A stretch of 64,000 nucleotides of DNA, taken from the NCBI RefSeq assembly GCF_946478785.1, contig NZ_CAMLDD010000002.1:1-64000 (forward strand), written 5' to 3'. This document shows positions 28,433 to 39,700 of this stretch, piece after piece. The notes beneath the pieces are model-generated. The model did not search any database. It was not told where the DNA came from and worked only from the letters and a program-made list of their open reading frames with translations. The translations under genes were made by a program, and so were the position numbers. Every line of letters begins with the position of its first letter. The stretch's first letter is position 1. Source of the DNA: an uncultured Flavobacterium sp. GTDB taxonomy: Bacteria > Bacteroidota > Bacteroidia > Flavobacteriales > Flavobacteriaceae.

Positions 28433-29566
28433 CAACAAGTTCCTTGAAATAACCAATTTTTGAATTTCGGTAGTTCCTTCACCAATAGTGCATAGTTTTG
28501 CATCTCTGTAAAATTTCTCTACCGGATAATCTTTGGTATATCCATAACCGCCATGAATCTGAACTGCCTCATTAGCCACTTTAACACATACTTCTGAAGC
28601 ATACATTTTTGCCATAGCACCTAATGTCGTAACGGGTTTGTGTTGTTGTTTTAAGAACGCTGCTTTGTGCAATAACAATTCCGAAGCTTCGATTTCAGTT
28701 GCCATATCTGCCAGTTTGAAGGAAATCCCCTGAAAGCTACTGATTGGCTGACCAAACTGATGTCTTTCTTTCGAATATTTTAATGCTGCTTCGTAAGCTC
28801 CTTTTGCAATTCCAAGCGACAAGGCTCCAATCGAGATCCTTCCGCCATCTAATATCTTCATAGCCTGAACGAATCCTTGGCCCACTTCACCTAATCTGTT
28901 TGCATCAGGTACACGGCAATTATCAAAGACCAATTCGGCTGTTTCACTTGCACGCATTCCTAATTTATTTTCTTTTTTACCTGAGGTAAATCCTGGCATT
29001 CCTTTTTCAAATACAAAAGCCGTCATTCCTTTCGAATCTCCTTTTTCTCCAGTACGCACAACGACAACAGCAACATCTCCTGAAATGGCATGGGTTATAA
29101 AGTTTTTAGCACCGTTTACAATCCAAAAATCACCATCTTTAACTGCCGTTGTATTCATGCCTCCCGCATCAGAACCTGTATTATGTTCTGTTAACCCCCA
29201 GGCACCTATATGCTCTGCAGTGGCTAATTTGGGTAACCATTTTTTCTTTTGCTCTTCATTTCCGAAAGTCAAAATATGATTGGTGCATAATGAATTATGA
29301 GCTGCAACTGATAATCCTATTGATGGATCAACTTTTGAGATTTCTTCTACAACAGTAATATATTCATGATATCCTAAACCAGAACCACCATACTCTTCAG
29401 GAACCAAAACTCCCATAAAACCCATTTGTCCTAACTCCTTAAACAAAGTGATTGGAAAAATTTGTGCTTCATCCCACTCCATTATATAAGGTCTGATATT
29501 TTTTTCTGCAAAATCTTTTATAGATTGCGCAATCATTGACTGCGTTTCGTTATAATCAAAATTCAT
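28424..29566 (-). CDS. Acyl-CoA dehydrogenase
   Basis: This FAD enzyme of 380 residues introduces the 2,3 double bond in acyl-CoA during fatty-acid or branched-chain amino-acid breakdown. The signatures are WGLTEHNTGSDAGG for FAD/substrate binding, the QFGQPISSFQG helix and, near the C terminus, GEGTTEIQ, which supplies the catalytic Glu of the short/branched-chain class. The length is normal. It starts 12 bases after the helix-hairpin-helix gene and is probably co-transcribed with it. The exact chain-length specificity cannot be read from sequence. Confidence 0.93.
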   Translation of the reverse strand: MNFDYNETQSMIAQSIKDFAEKNIRPYIMEWDEAQIFPITLFKELGQMGFMGVLVPEEYGGSGLGYHEYITVVEEISKVDPSIGLSVAAHNSLCTNHILTFGNEEQKKKWLPKLATAEHIGAWGLTEHNTGSDAGGMNTTAVKDGDFWIVNGAKNFITHAISGDVAVVVVRTGEKGDSKGMTAFVFEKGMPGFTSGKKENKLGMRASETAELVFDNCRVPDANRLGEVGQGFVQAMKILDGGRISIGALSLGIAKGAYEAALKYSKERHQFGQPISSFQGISFKLADMATEIEASELLLHKAAFLKQQHKPVTTLGAMAKMYASEVCVKVANEAVQIHGGYGYTKDYPVEKFYRDAKLCTIGEGTTEIQKLVISRNLLKE

Positions 29567-29578
29567 TTGTAATCTGTT

Positions 29579-30487
29579 TTAGAACTCCAAATATAAACCA
29601 ATTATATTTGCTTTTTCAACAGGAAAGCCTTTAATTTTTGTCAAATCCTCAACATTTCGAATATTTCCATTCATGCTTCTGTAGGTTACAATTTGTTTTG
29701 CCAATGCATATCTGAAATACGGAAACAACGCCAATTCCTTTAAAGACGCATCATTTATGAGTATCTTTTTAATTTTTGGAATGGAAGAAACTCGAAAACG
29801 CTTGTGTAATTCAACTATAATTTCCGGAGATAAACCCCAAACATCACTCATCTGTTCCATAGACACAAAAGCTTCCAAACTTTCTTTTTGCTTTAAAATC
29901 CGCAATGATAACCCTTCTCCGATTCCATTAATTTTCATAAAATCTTCTTTACCCGCCTCATTAATATCCAATACTGCAAATTTTTCATTTTTGGGAAATG
30001 ATTTAGTTGTGTACTCTTTATTGAAAGTTTTAATACTTTTTTTATTCTGAACCCAATTTGGAAATTTAAAATAAGGTGAAATTGCATTTAATAAGGAATC
30101 AGATATTTTTGTCACATTCTGAAATTCTTCAGCAGAATTCACATATTTATTTTCTCTTCTATAGGCAAACAACCTATCAATTTCCTGAATTGACATACCC
30201 AGTTTATATCCTTTATAATCTGAAATAAAATTTGGATTAAAGGGATAGATTTTTGGTTTCTCATTATATTTAATTGCTTTTAATGAATCAACTTCAGATT
30301 GTAAAGCCAACCATTCTTCTTTATCAGGATGATTTTTTTCAGTTTGACTGAAATCAGAAAAAAAATAAAATAACTGCAAGGCAATAATTATAATAAAAAG
30401 AGAAAAAATCCCTTTACGTTGATGGTATGTAAATTTAAAATAAGGAGCTGTGTTTCTCAAATTCATTCTTATAAATGTTTCTTTCAT
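29579..30487 (-). CDS. Helix-hairpin-helix domain protein (ComEA-like)
   Basis: A 302-residue protein with one N-terminal transmembrane helix (GIFSLFIIIIALQLFYFF, about 26-43). It contains repeated helix-hairpin-helix DNA-binding units, clearest at DINEAGKEDFMKINGIGEGLSLRIL and DLTKIKGFPVEKANIIGLYL (shown as motif cores) and less clear in the middle. This layout resembles ComEA-type competence proteins that hold DNA at the membrane. No other competence gene is near. A downstream ATG at residue 8 is an alternative start. Confidence 0.75.
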   Translation of the reverse strand: MKETFIRMNLRNTAPYFKFTYHQRKGIFSLFIIIIALQLFYFFSDFSQTEKNHPDKEEWLALQSEVDSLKAIKYNEKPKIYPFNPNFISDYKGYKLGMSIQEIDRLFAYRRENKYVNSAEEFQNVTKISDSLLNAISPYFKFPNWVQNKKSIKTFNKEYTTKSFPKNEKFAVLDINEAGKEDFMKINGIGEGLSLRILKQKESLEAFVSMEQMSDVWGLSPEIIVELHKRFRVSSIPKIKKILINDASLKELALFPYFRYALAKQIVTYRSMNGNIRNVEDLTKIKGFPVEKANIIGLYLEF

Positions 30488-30680
30488 TAATTAAAAAACA
30501 AATTTATTAAGAAAATAGCTTAATTTTTATTTTTTATAAAAAATATTATTTGTATTTATTTTTTACTAATGACGCAATACATTTCAGATGACACAAAACT
30601 TTCCTTATCGTTTACCGTCAAAAATTAAATATTTTATAACTTAAAACCACATTATTGTTTTTATTTTTTGCAAAAAACAA

Positions 30681-30688
30681 TACATTTG
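30681..30688 (+). promoter_or_regulatory. Promoter -7 element of the amino-acid permease gene
   Basis: TACATTTG is a perfect TAnnTTTG, 31 bases before the ATG. A TTG at 30655-30657 is 23 bases further upstream, at the edge of accepted spacing. Confidence 0.65.
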
Positions 30689-30719
30689 GAACTTAATAAT
30701 AATAAACCAATATAATTAT

Positions 30720-32171
30720 ATGTCTATTTGGAAAACTAAACCACTTTCGGTATTGCTTGACGAAGCATCCGAATCTGAAAAAGGCTTAAAAAGAACGCTA
30801 TCTTCACGGTCTCTTGTCGCACTTGGAGTTGGAGCCATTATTGGAGCCGGATTATTCTCTTTAACAGGAATAGCCGCAGCAGAACATGCTGGACCAGCCG
30901 TTACACTTTCTTTTATTTTAGCAGCAGTTGGTTGTGCTTTCGCAGGACTTTGTTATGCTGAATTTGCATCAATGATTCCAGTAGCAGGTAGTGCTTATAC
31001 CTATTCCTATGCTACAATGGGAGAATTCATGGCCTGGATTATTGGTTGGGATTTAGTTTTAGAATATGCTCTTGGAGCAGCCACAGTTGGGGTCAGTTGG
31101 TCTCGTTATCTATTAGAACTATTAAATAAATACGGAATACATCTTCCTCATGAGTTTATATGTTCTCCCTGGGAAACTTTAAAACTAAGTGACGGAACTG
31201 TTATTGAAGGTGGAATTGTAAATTTACCAGCTATTTTTATAGTATCCTTATTGTCCTTACTACTCATAAGAGGAACTAAAGAATCTGCTTCTATAAATAA
31301 TTTTTTAGTAGTTTTAAAAGTCGCAGTAGTTATTGTGTTTATTGTTTTGGGATGGAGCTTTATAGATACTTCAAATTATACACCCTATATTCCTGAAAAC
31401 ACAGGTGTTTTTGGTGAATTTGGCTGGTCAGGTATTGCTGCTGGGGCAGGAACCGTATTCTTTGCTTTTATTGGTTTTGATGCGGTATCAACAGCTGCTC
31501 AGGAAGCAAAAAATCCACAAAAAGGAATGCCAATTGGTATTTTAGGCTCGTTAGTTATTTGTACACTTTTATATGTGTTTTTTGCTCATGTAATGACAGG
31601 TCTTGTAAATTATTCAGAATTTGCCGGAGATGCAAAACCTGCGGCGACCGCATTTGCTAAAACAGGATATGATTTTTTACAAACAGGTTTAATTGTTGCG
31701 ATTTTAGCTGGTTACACTTCTGTAATGCTGGTAATGCTTATGGGACAAAGCCGTGTATTTTATACTATGAGTAAGGATGGTTTATTACCTCCATTTTTTA
31801 GTTCAATTCATGCTAAATTCCGTACACCCTGGAAAACGAATCTTTTCTTTTTGGTCTTCGTGAGTTTATTTGCTGGACTTGTTCCGGTAAGCGATTTAGG
31901 GCATATGGTAAGTATCGGAACTTTATTGGCTTTTGTATTGGTTTGTATTGGTGTTATGGTAATGCGTAAAAAAATGCCTGATGCTCCAAGATCATTTAGA
32001 ACTCCGCTTGTGCCTTTTGTTCCAATTGCAGGAATCATAATCTGTTTGGCATTAATGTATTCATTGCCTAATGAAAGCTGGTTAAGGCTTGTTGTTTGGA
32101 TGGCCTTAGGAGTTGCTATTTATTTCATCTACGGTAAGAAAAACAGTAAATTAAATAATACCCCAGAATAG
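30720..32171 (+). CDS. APC-family amino-acid permease (cationic amino-acid transporter type)
   Basis: A 483-residue inner-membrane carrier with about 12 to 14 hydrophobic helices. The first helix carries the APC substrate motif GVGAIIGAGLFSLTG, and the CAFAGLCYAEFASMIPVAGSAYTY segment is typical of CAT/YfnA proteins. It probably imports amino acids by proton symport; the substrate is not certain. It has its own promoter and a bidirectional terminator and is not linked to catabolic genes. Confidence 0.92.
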   Translation: MSIWKTKPLSVLLDEASESEKGLKRTLSSRSLVALGVGAIIGAGLFSLTGIAAAEHAGPAVTLSFILAAVGCAFAGLCYAEFASMIPVAGSAYTYSYATMGEFMAWIIGWDLVLEYALGAATVGVSWSRYLLELLNKYGIHLPHEFICSPWETLKLSDGTVIEGGIVNLPAIFIVSLLSLLLIRGTKESASINNFLVVLKVAVVIVFIVLGWSFIDTSNYTPYIPENTGVFGEFGWSGIAAGAGTVFFAFIGFDAVSTAAQEAKNPQKGMPIGILGSLVICTLLYVFFAHVMTGLVNYSEFAGDAKPAATAFAKTGYDFLQTGLIVAILAGYTSVMLVMLMGQSRVFYTMSKDGLLPPFFSSIHAKFRTPWKTNLFFLVFVSLFAGLVPVSDLGHMVSIGTLLAFVLVCIGVMVMRKKMPDAPRSFRTPLVPFVPIAGIIICLALMYSLPNESWLRLVVWMALGVAIYFIYGKKNSKLNNTPE

Positions 32172-32191
32172 TTTACAATATACTAATAAAA

Positions 32192-32231
32192 AAAAAGGAT
32201 CATAAAGTACATTTACTCTATGATCCTTTTT
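32192..32231. terminator. Bidirectional terminator between the permease and PspC-like genes
   Basis: A 13-bp perfect stem (AAAAAGGATCATA and its complement) with flanking A and T runs lies between two convergent genes. Confidence 0.85.
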
Positions 32232-32245
32232 TATGTTTTGGATTT

Positions 32246-32473
32246 TTACAAATCAAAAACCGAGGTTCTTTTAGCGCGAATTAAATCTTTCAGGCGAATC
32301 CAGAAGGCCAAAGTGAGATAGATGCCAAAACCTAAGCCAGCCGTAACAAACGATATGTAAATAAAAAATAATCGAACACTGGTTACGCGCATTCCAAGTT
32401 TATCAGCTAATCTTGATGATACATGAAAACCGTATTTTTCAAAAAAGAATTTTAGTTTTAAAATTAGTGACAT
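32246..32473 (-). CDS. PspC-domain small membrane protein
   Basis: The 75-residue protein has the PspC pattern: an amphipathic helix (SSRLADKLGMRVTSVRLFFIYISF), then a transmembrane segment (TAGLGFGIYLTLAFWI) and a basic tail. PspC proteins sense or respond to membrane stress; in flavobacteria many are short stand-alone versions like this. No psp operon is visible. It is followed 61 bases upstream on the same strand by the DUF2851 gene, and the two may be co-transcribed. Confidence 0.8.
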   Translation of the reverse strand: MSLILKLKFFFEKYGFHVSSRLADKLGMRVTSVRLFFIYISFVTAGLGFGIYLTLAFWIRLKDLIRAKRTSVFDL

Positions 32474-32534
32474 CTTGTGAAATTATAAGTTGTAAGCAAA
32501 AATACAAAATTTTCTAATTGGCACATTTTAATTA

Positions 32535-33806
32535 CTAATTGCTTTTTAATAACTCCATACCAACAGCACATTTCAGACAGCCATTTACATCACAATATTG
32601 ACTTTTAAGCTGTAATAAAGATTGTGTTTCAAAAGCATTTTCTGAAGAAACTCCAAAGGATTTAAATTTATCAATGATTGAATTTTTTTCAGGGGGAATA
32701 GTATCCAGAATCGAGATTAAATCTTCTTCAATTGATTCATTCACCGTTTTGGCATAAGCAAACTGCAACGGAACAATTGTATTTATCACTAATAGATCTA
32801 TAAATGAATTAGATAATGATTTCATTTTCTTTGAACTTTCCTTATCAAATTGATAGTGGTTTTTCCAATACAAACTGCTGGAAACATCAAATACTTTATA
32901 AATACTATCAATGGATTTAAGTTCTATAATTTTAGAAAATAAATTTTGATGCTGATGATATAAAGCTGCTAACTGCGAAAGACGAATAGTTGGAAAATTA
33001 TCCGGTCGATGCTTAAAAAACTGAACTGGCTCTGTATAAATTTTTTCAATCTGATATTTATGCAAAAGATAAAAATATCTGAATTTTAAATCCTTAAAAT
33101 AAACATCTTCCTTATCGGAATCTAATAATCCTGTTGCCCCAAAAAATAAAGCTTCGAGATTTTCTACTTCAAAGCTTTCTTTTCTAATAATTGAAAACGG
33201 AATTGCCTTAGCCAATTGTAAAAAAGAATTTCCATTTGTATTTAAACCAAAATTCTTCGCCAACAAACAAAACAAAACTGCTTCCCAATCCTGATTTGTT
33301 TCTTTAAGCAAATCATAAATAAATTGTGATTTTCTTTCCAGTCTCTCAAAAAATAAACGTTCCTGCCAATTTTTAAAAACAAAGCCCTGTATTTTGGAAA
33401 TTTGCTTTTCACAATATATCCATGATTTGGGAGACCTCAGATTATTATAATTTAAAATTGTATCTGGAGAGACATATTCCTTTAAAATCAAAACCGGAAT
33501 TTCTACATTATTTTTTCTGTAAATATCAGTATCATACTCCCAAACCACATGCAAAATAACATTTTCATACGATGTATCTTTTTCGTGGAGATGCAAATAC
33601 CAGTCGGAAGCTTTTAGATGCATCTCAACATTTCCTGCCCATTTTTGATCTCCAATTTTTATTTGGGCATTGAAAAAATCAGGTCCTGCAAGCTCTAAAT
33701 AATTTCCTGTATTTATAATCGTAATTTCTTCCTGATTTACAGTTTTTAAATTCAGTGTATCAAATTTTTTAAACTTCCAGAGGTAATGAAGAAAATCTTC
33801 TCTCAT
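32535..33806 (-). CDS. DUF2851 family protein
   Basis: This 423-residue cytoplasmic-looking protein matches the DUF2851 family of Bacteroidota: N-terminal REDFLHYLWKFKKFD, a WAGNVEMHLKASDWYLH core that resembles a nuclease-like fold, and a C-terminal cysteine cluster CDVNGCLKCAVG. There is no signal peptide. Function is unknown. The conserved WxGNVEIH-type segment and the cysteine tail suggest a metal or nucleic-acid role, but this is speculative. Confidence 0.85.
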   Translation of the reverse strand: MREDFLHYLWKFKKFDTLNLKTVNQEEITIINTGNYLELAGPDFFNAQIKIGDQKWAGNVEMHLKASDWYLHLHEKDTSYENVILHVVWEYDTDIYRKNNVEIPVLILKEYVSPDTILNYNNLRSPKSWIYCEKQISKIQGFVFKNWQERLFFERLERKSQFIYDLLKETNQDWEAVLFCLLAKNFGLNTNGNSFLQLAKAIPFSIIRKESFEVENLEALFFGATGLLDSDKEDVYFKDLKFRYFYLLHKYQIEKIYTEPVQFFKHRPDNFPTIRLSQLAALYHQHQNLFSKIIELKSIDSIYKVFDVSSSLYWKNHYQFDKESSKKMKSLSNSFIDLLVINTIVPLQFAYAKTVNESIEEDLISILDTIPPEKNSIIDKFKSFGVSSENAFETQSLLQLKSQYCDVNGCLKCAVGMELLKSN

Positions 33807-33900
33807 TTTTTGACTTTATATTGGTTTTACAATATTCTAAAGTACAAAAAAATAGTATAAATATTACATTTTTAAATTTTGTTTTAGAAAAAATCCGAAT

Positions 33901-34383
33901 TTATTTCAATAAATATAATTTTGCACAAGCCCTGGCATCAGATAATGCTTCATGATGATTAAGCTGAATCTTCATTTCCCGGCAGCAATCACTCAATTTG
34001 GCTGGCTTTAATCCTTTTGCTTTGTAAATTTTCACAGTACATTCCCATTTACTGGCAATGTTTAAATCCTCGTAAAGCAAACCATAAAGTGCCATGGATT
34101 TAATTAAAACATTGCGGTCAAAACTTTCGTTATGAGCTACCACAACCCTATTCTTTAAACGCTTTTCAATTTCAGGATAAACCTGTAAAAAAGTTTTTGC
34201 ATTTACGGTATCGCGAGGATATATCCCATGAACCTGAATTGTAAAAGGATTATATTCATTATTAGGTGGCTTGATTAGAGTCACAAACTCATCTATAATA
34301 ATTCCGTTTTCTACAGTTACAATTCCAACAGAACAAGGATGATAAGCTGTTGCAGTTTCAAAATCTATGGCGGTAAAGGTCAT
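33901..34383 (-). CDS. DEDDh 3'-5' exonuclease (DnaQ-like)
   Basis: A 160-residue stand-alone exonuclease domain with the full DEDDh set: D7 and E9 (IDFETA), D89 (AHNESFDRNVL) and H144/D149 (HEALSDA). It resembles the epsilon proofreading domain but lacks the polymerase-binding tail, and so probably acts in DNA repair or RNA trimming. It lies 69 bases after tamL on the same strand. Confidence 0.9.
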   Translation of the reverse strand: MTFTAIDFETATAYHPCSVGIVTVENGIIIDEFVTLIKPPNNEYNPFTIQVHGIYPRDTVNAKTFLQVYPEIEKRLKNRVVVAHNESFDRNVLIKSMALYGLLYEDLNIASKWECTVKIYKAKGLKPAKLSDCCREMKIQLNHHEALSDARACAKLYLLK

Positions 34384-34451
34384 TCTTTAATTTTTAAAGA
34401 AGTAAATTTAACGTTTTTGAACTGCTATTTTAGAAAATCTAATTTAAAAAA

Positions 34452-36746
34452 TTAGAATGGATATCCAATTGCGATATTAAGGATCAGATTATCTTTTCTC
34501 CATGAACCACTTCCAAAATTAATATCATCAATCACCCATCTTTCGTTTTCAGGCAAATAAGGTTTTCTTAACGGAAAAGCCAAATCTGTTCTCAAAACAA
34601 GGAACGACAAATCAAATCTTAATCCTGCACCTGCTCCAACGGCAATCTCTTTCATAAAATCTTTAGAAATTTCAGCTCCGGGTTTATTAGGATCGGGGTT
34701 CATCAGCCAAATATTTCCGGCATCAACAAATACAGCACCTCTAACGATACTAAAAAGCTTAGCTCTGTATTCTGTACTAAATTCTAATTTTAAATCTCCT
34801 GACTGATCCGGGAGATAATTGTTCGTAGTCTGTGTATTTAGATAACTTCCAGGTCCTAGTGATCTGGCCCTAAAAGCACGAATACTATTAGTTCCTCCTA
34901 CTACAAATTGTTTTGACGTTGGCATTACGCCTGAATTTCCATAAGGAATTCCGGCACCAACAATTATGCGACTGGCCAATTCACTTTCTTTTCCCAATTT
35001 TAAATAATGTCTTAAATCAGTTTTAACTTTTACATACTGACTAAACGGAACATTAAATATTTTTATGGTATCATTTTCTTTAGCGTTTGCCCCTGTAACT
35101 AAACCCGTTATATTTCCTGCCAAATCCAGTTCTCCATTAAAGTAAAAGGTGTGTTTTTTGCGTTTACGCATTGTATTTGTAAAGGTAAAAGAGTAAGTAG
35201 GTCCAAAAATCAATTGTTTCTCAATTATTCTTCCAAGTGCCGGATCATCTTTGATATCTGCCTGATACTCTGCTGTAACATTATTTGGACTGACATAAGT
35301 AATATCCATCACATTTAATTGGTGTTCTTTTCGGATGTTTTCTTTCCATAAATAACCAAAAGAAGCATTGAATGAATTTAATGCATAAAGCTGTGTCCTG
35401 TTTTGAAATTCATATCTAAGTGTGGCTTTCGTCCTTGGAACAAATTCGCTGGAGCCTTCCCACTTAAACGGTGTAATAAATCTTGGCCATGTCAAACTGG
35501 TCTCTGCTCCTAATCTGTAGATGTTTTTACCATTGTTGGCTCCTGAAAGCTGAAAATCGGCACCGCCAAAAACTGATACAGTTAACAATTCGGCACCCCT
35601 AAACAAGTTTCTGTTATTCCAGTTAACATTAACTTCTGTTCCGGTATAACTAGCAGAATTAGTTTTTCCCAAAACTTCAACCCGAATGAATTTTTTTGGT
35701 AAAAGCGTTAGGTAATAATATGAATCCAAAGTGTTTTTTAAACTATCCGAAACTTTAAATTCATTCTTTACAAAATTAAATGTCCCCAGATTTACAAATC
35801 GGTTGAGGGTTAGATTATGATCTTTTCTATTATAAAGATCGCCTTTTTTGAAATAAATAGTTCTATCGAAAACTCTTGGATTGAACGTATTTGCCGTATC
35901 AATTATTGTGAAATCTTTATATTGAACAACATCTTCTTTGGTATAATTTACACTATCTTTTGAAATGGTAAAATTAGGATACACGACTATCTTTCCAATT
36001 TTATATTTTGTAAGGGCTTTTGGCGGTGCATCAGGTTTTATTACCAATCTGATTTTTACTTCGTGGTCTCCTTTGCTGCTGTCCACCTGAGCTAAAATAT
36101 AATCAGGATTAAAGTAATAATATCCTCTTTCTTTCAGCCTTGCATCTATGCGTTCACGTTCGGCTTTAATAACATCCAGGTCATACGGGTTGCCAACTTT
36201 TAACAAACTTCTTCTGCTTGATCTTCCTATTATTCTTGACATTGCTAAAGAATCATCAGGAAAGGTCACACTTTTAATCATATACTGTTTTTTTGGCATA
36301 ACGGTATATTCTGCTTTAGCCCTTTTGTTTTTAGAAGTAGAATCGGCACTGACACGGGTCTTAAAATAACCGCGATTTTCAGTAAAATTTCGTAATACCG
36401 AAGCATTATAATCTAAATCGACTTTACTGAAAAGCACTGGTTCTTCCCCAACTTTATTTCGAAGCCAATATCTGATTCCTTTATCCTTTTTCGGTTCGCC
36501 CGCTATATTATAAATCCACAATTTGGGTCTTAATCCCAAAATTTGTGTATTGGGTTTAGGACGCAATAAGTCTTTTAACTCTCTTTCCAGCTCTTTTCTG
36601 TCCTTCTTTTTGATAACTGAATCTTTTACGGTCACAGAGGCTCCGGTATACAATAAATCGCCTTCAGGCAAATATTTTGTATTACTGCATCCAAAAACAA
36701 AAAATAAGGACAGCACTATAAAATATTTTATATATCTGTTTTCCAT
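34452..36746 (-). CDS. tamL: TamL, lipoprotein-type BamA/TamA family outer-membrane protein
   Basis: A 764-residue Omp85-family protein with a lipobox (LFFVFGC, Cys about residue 19), POTRA-type repeats in the first 400 residues and a C-terminal 16-strand barrel ending ..LILNIAIGYPF. The barrel carries the lock-strand-like VGGTNSIRAFRARSLGPG. The lipid-anchored variant of TamA, called TamL, is the known Bacteroidota form and pairs with TamB. The ATG at 36746 lies 4 bases past the tamB stop; an ATG 21 bases upstream, overlapping tamB, is an alternative that still gives a signal peptide. Confidence 0.9.
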   Translation of the reverse strand: MENRYIKYFIVLSLFFVFGCSNTKYLPEGDLLYTGASVTVKDSVIKKKDRKELERELKDLLRPKPNTQILGLRPKLWIYNIAGEPKKDKGIRYWLRNKVGEEPVLFSKVDLDYNASVLRNFTENRGYFKTRVSADSTSKNKRAKAEYTVMPKKQYMIKSVTFPDDSLAMSRIIGRSSRRSLLKVGNPYDLDVIKAERERIDARLKERGYYYFNPDYILAQVDSSKGDHEVKIRLVIKPDAPPKALTKYKIGKIVVYPNFTISKDSVNYTKEDVVQYKDFTIIDTANTFNPRVFDRTIYFKKGDLYNRKDHNLTLNRFVNLGTFNFVKNEFKVSDSLKNTLDSYYYLTLLPKKFIRVEVLGKTNSASYTGTEVNVNWNNRNLFRGAELLTVSVFGGADFQLSGANNGKNIYRLGAETSLTWPRFITPFKWEGSSEFVPRTKATLRYEFQNRTQLYALNSFNASFGYLWKENIRKEHQLNVMDITYVSPNNVTAEYQADIKDDPALGRIIEKQLIFGPTYSFTFTNTMRKRKKHTFYFNGELDLAGNITGLVTGANAKENDTIKIFNVPFSQYVKVKTDLRHYLKLGKESELASRIIVGAGIPYGNSGVMPTSKQFVVGGTNSIRAFRARSLGPGSYLNTQTTNNYLPDQSGDLKLEFSTEYRAKLFSIVRGAVFVDAGNIWLMNPDPNKPGAEISKDFMKEIAVGAGAGLRFDLSFLVLRTDLAFPLRKPYLPENERWVIDDINFGSGSWRKDNLILNIAIGYPF

Positions 36747-36750
36747 ATTA

Positions 36751-39700
36751 TTATGTCTTTTGCTCATTTCCTTCCATTTGGTTATTTTCCTGATTCTCTT
36801 CTTTTTCCTTCTCTTCTTTCTCTTTCAGTTTTTTCTTTTCTTTACGAATTTTTTCCTCTCTGATCATTTCTTTTTCTTCCTCAGAGCGATGAAAAAGTTC
36901 CCTAAATTTATTATAGCTCATCGTAATAATAAAGGCAACTCCTGTTTCTACAACTTGTCCCTCTACTGCAACCTGATACTCATTTTTTCTATAAGCACGA
37001 ACCATATATCGACCATCTTTTGTAAGTTGATAATCAAGAGCGACGTCGCCAGCAATATTGTTACTTTCTTCATTGGCACGTTCCTGGCCTTCAACGGCAA
37101 AACTGCTTCCAACAGTCACTTTTAATCGGTCGTCTAAAAGTTTTTTTGAAACCCCAACATTTAAATCAGTTCTATTTTCTCTCGTTCCGGTAGTATAATC
37201 ATCTGTTGATTCGAGATCAAATTCTAAATCCACACCGCTAATTAATTCCCCGGCAAGATCATTTAATTGTTGTGACAAAATTTTGCTCACACTCTGTCTG
37301 GCCAATGATTCTGCACTTGTACCGCCGCTTTCGCTTGCAAAAGGGTTTTCTCCAATAAATCGGTTCAACAATAAAAGTGCAAAAACCTGTTTGTTTAACT
37401 CAGCCGGCTCTTGTCTTAGCTGTTCCAGTTTTGCCTGAGAAGCTGATACAATATCTGAAGAAACGTCATAGTTACCGTCTGGCAGAATAATATCAAAACT
37501 AATTTCAGGTTTCAACAATTCCCCTTTCATCTTTAAATGGGTCTCGAACGGAATTTTTTGTTTGTATGTATTTCTAATCGTTGGACTCACGGTTCCTAAT
37601 TGATTTCCTAATAAATCAATTGGAGCTGTCTCTACTTTATAAATTGCCGTAATATTTAAAGTAGCCATTGTTGGCTCACCGTTCCAGGTAATAGAACTTC
37701 CTTTTTGGATATCAAATTTTCTACGGATCATATTGAAATTCATTTCATAAGCACCCTCCGTAAATTCATATTTACCTGTTAAAGTTGTTTTTCCCGAAGG
37801 ATCGATACCGCCTGTAAGCTGTGCCTCACCTTTTAGATTTAAATAATCCCCATTACCTTTATCAATTACCAGAGTCAATTCAGCTTCTTTATCAATCGAA
37901 ATTTCCACACTGACATCCATTCCTTTTAAGGCAGACTGATTGAGTTTATTCTCCATTTCAACAGTCTGTTTCAGATACAAATTATCTTCATTAACAAACT
38001 CTACAATTCCCTCTCTGTCAGCAATTGAAGGATCTGATTGAGGTAAAACGACCGAAAATTTAGTTTCTTCATTTATCTTAATATTTCCTCCAATAACCGG
38101 GCTTTCAAGTGTTCCTTTTATGTTCAACTTTGTATCGAGAAATAAGTCCCCATAAAACAAATCATTATCGGCAGCTTTAGAATTTATAGCCCTGAAATTA
38201 TCTGCAACAACTGTTAAACCAAAGTTGTAGTTTTTAAAATCCGGAGATTGGATGGTTCCATCAACAGATAATTCATTGTCATTTTCATCAATAAGCGTAA
38301 ACTTGTCAAATGTAATTACGTCATTATTAAAAGTGATTTTCTCCTGATCTGTTTTAAAGTACGAATTAAGCTGTGTGATTCTAAAACCGGCATCGTTGAA
38401 GTTTAACTCGCCGCCAATGTTAGGAGCTGAAGCATTTCCGGTAATTTTGAAATTTCCAGATAAGAACCCTTTTCCCTCCGTAACATTCTCCATCGTAAAT
38501 CCCTGAATGCTTTGAATGGTAAGTTTATTAATGTCAGCATTAAAATCTAAGTTTCCGTCCTTAATCCTGTAGTTTCCATTTACGTTCACGTCATTTTCCT
38601 GACCGCTTAATGTAACATTTGCAGCTAATACATTATTGGTTTTATTATCAACTTTAACTTCAATATTTCCAACAGGCTGACCTCTAAAAGCAAAATCATC
38701 TATTTTTAAATCTGATGTAAAGATTGGGCTTGTCATTACATTTTCAACAACAGCATTCCCGTTGATTAAACCCTGCATTAGTAATTTATCTTTTTTGACC
38801 ATATTCATGATGGTCTCAATTTTAAAATTCACAAAATCAACCTGAATCGGTGCATTATTTTGATTGTCCTGCGATTGAATTTTTAATTCATTTCCGGCAT
38901 TGTCCAAATAAAATTTATTGATGTAAAGACGTTTATCGCCAAATTCAATAGCGTTTTCCGGATCGATATTCCACTTGTCATAATTCAGGACAAAATTTTC
39001 AGCATCAATTTTAAATATGTTTTTAGAGTCTTCAGCTTTAAATTCTCCGGCAATAAAATACTGCTGTTTTTCTTTTGCATCTTGTACTTCAAGTGCATAC
39101 GTCAAAATATTGTTTTCAACCTGACCTGATAAACTGGTAAACGGAATTTTTAAAGAACCACTTTCAATTGTCGCTACAGAAATCTGATATTCTAAAGCGC
39201 TCTCTTTGGCTTCAATATTAATTTTCCCATCGGAGATTGTATTATTAGCATAGGTAATTCTCGGAATTGTTCCTTTTATTTCTAAAGAATCGGTCACGTT
39301 ATTATACTTTCCTGTAATTTTTACCGGCTCTAAACCAGTCAATTTCGGAATTAGTTTAAAAAGAATTGGGTCGTTATCTACAGTTAATGTGAAAGCCAAA
39401 CGCTGTTCATCAGATTCTCCGTTTGCTTTCGGATTTTTTAAATCAATATATTTTGATAGTGATTTTTTTACTGCTGCTGTTAATGTCGTCAGTTTATATT
39501 TTCCGTCGACTTCCGCTTTCAAAAATTGAGAGGAGATTTTAATATTATTTCGGCTTTCATCTGAAAATGCAATAACCCGAACAGAGTCCAATACAATTGG
39601 TTCTGCCTCTTGTAAAATCTGAACATTCGAAAGAAACACTTTTCCATTTAAAAAATCCGGATTACTATTGGCTACATCTGCATCAATATTTCCGCGCAAT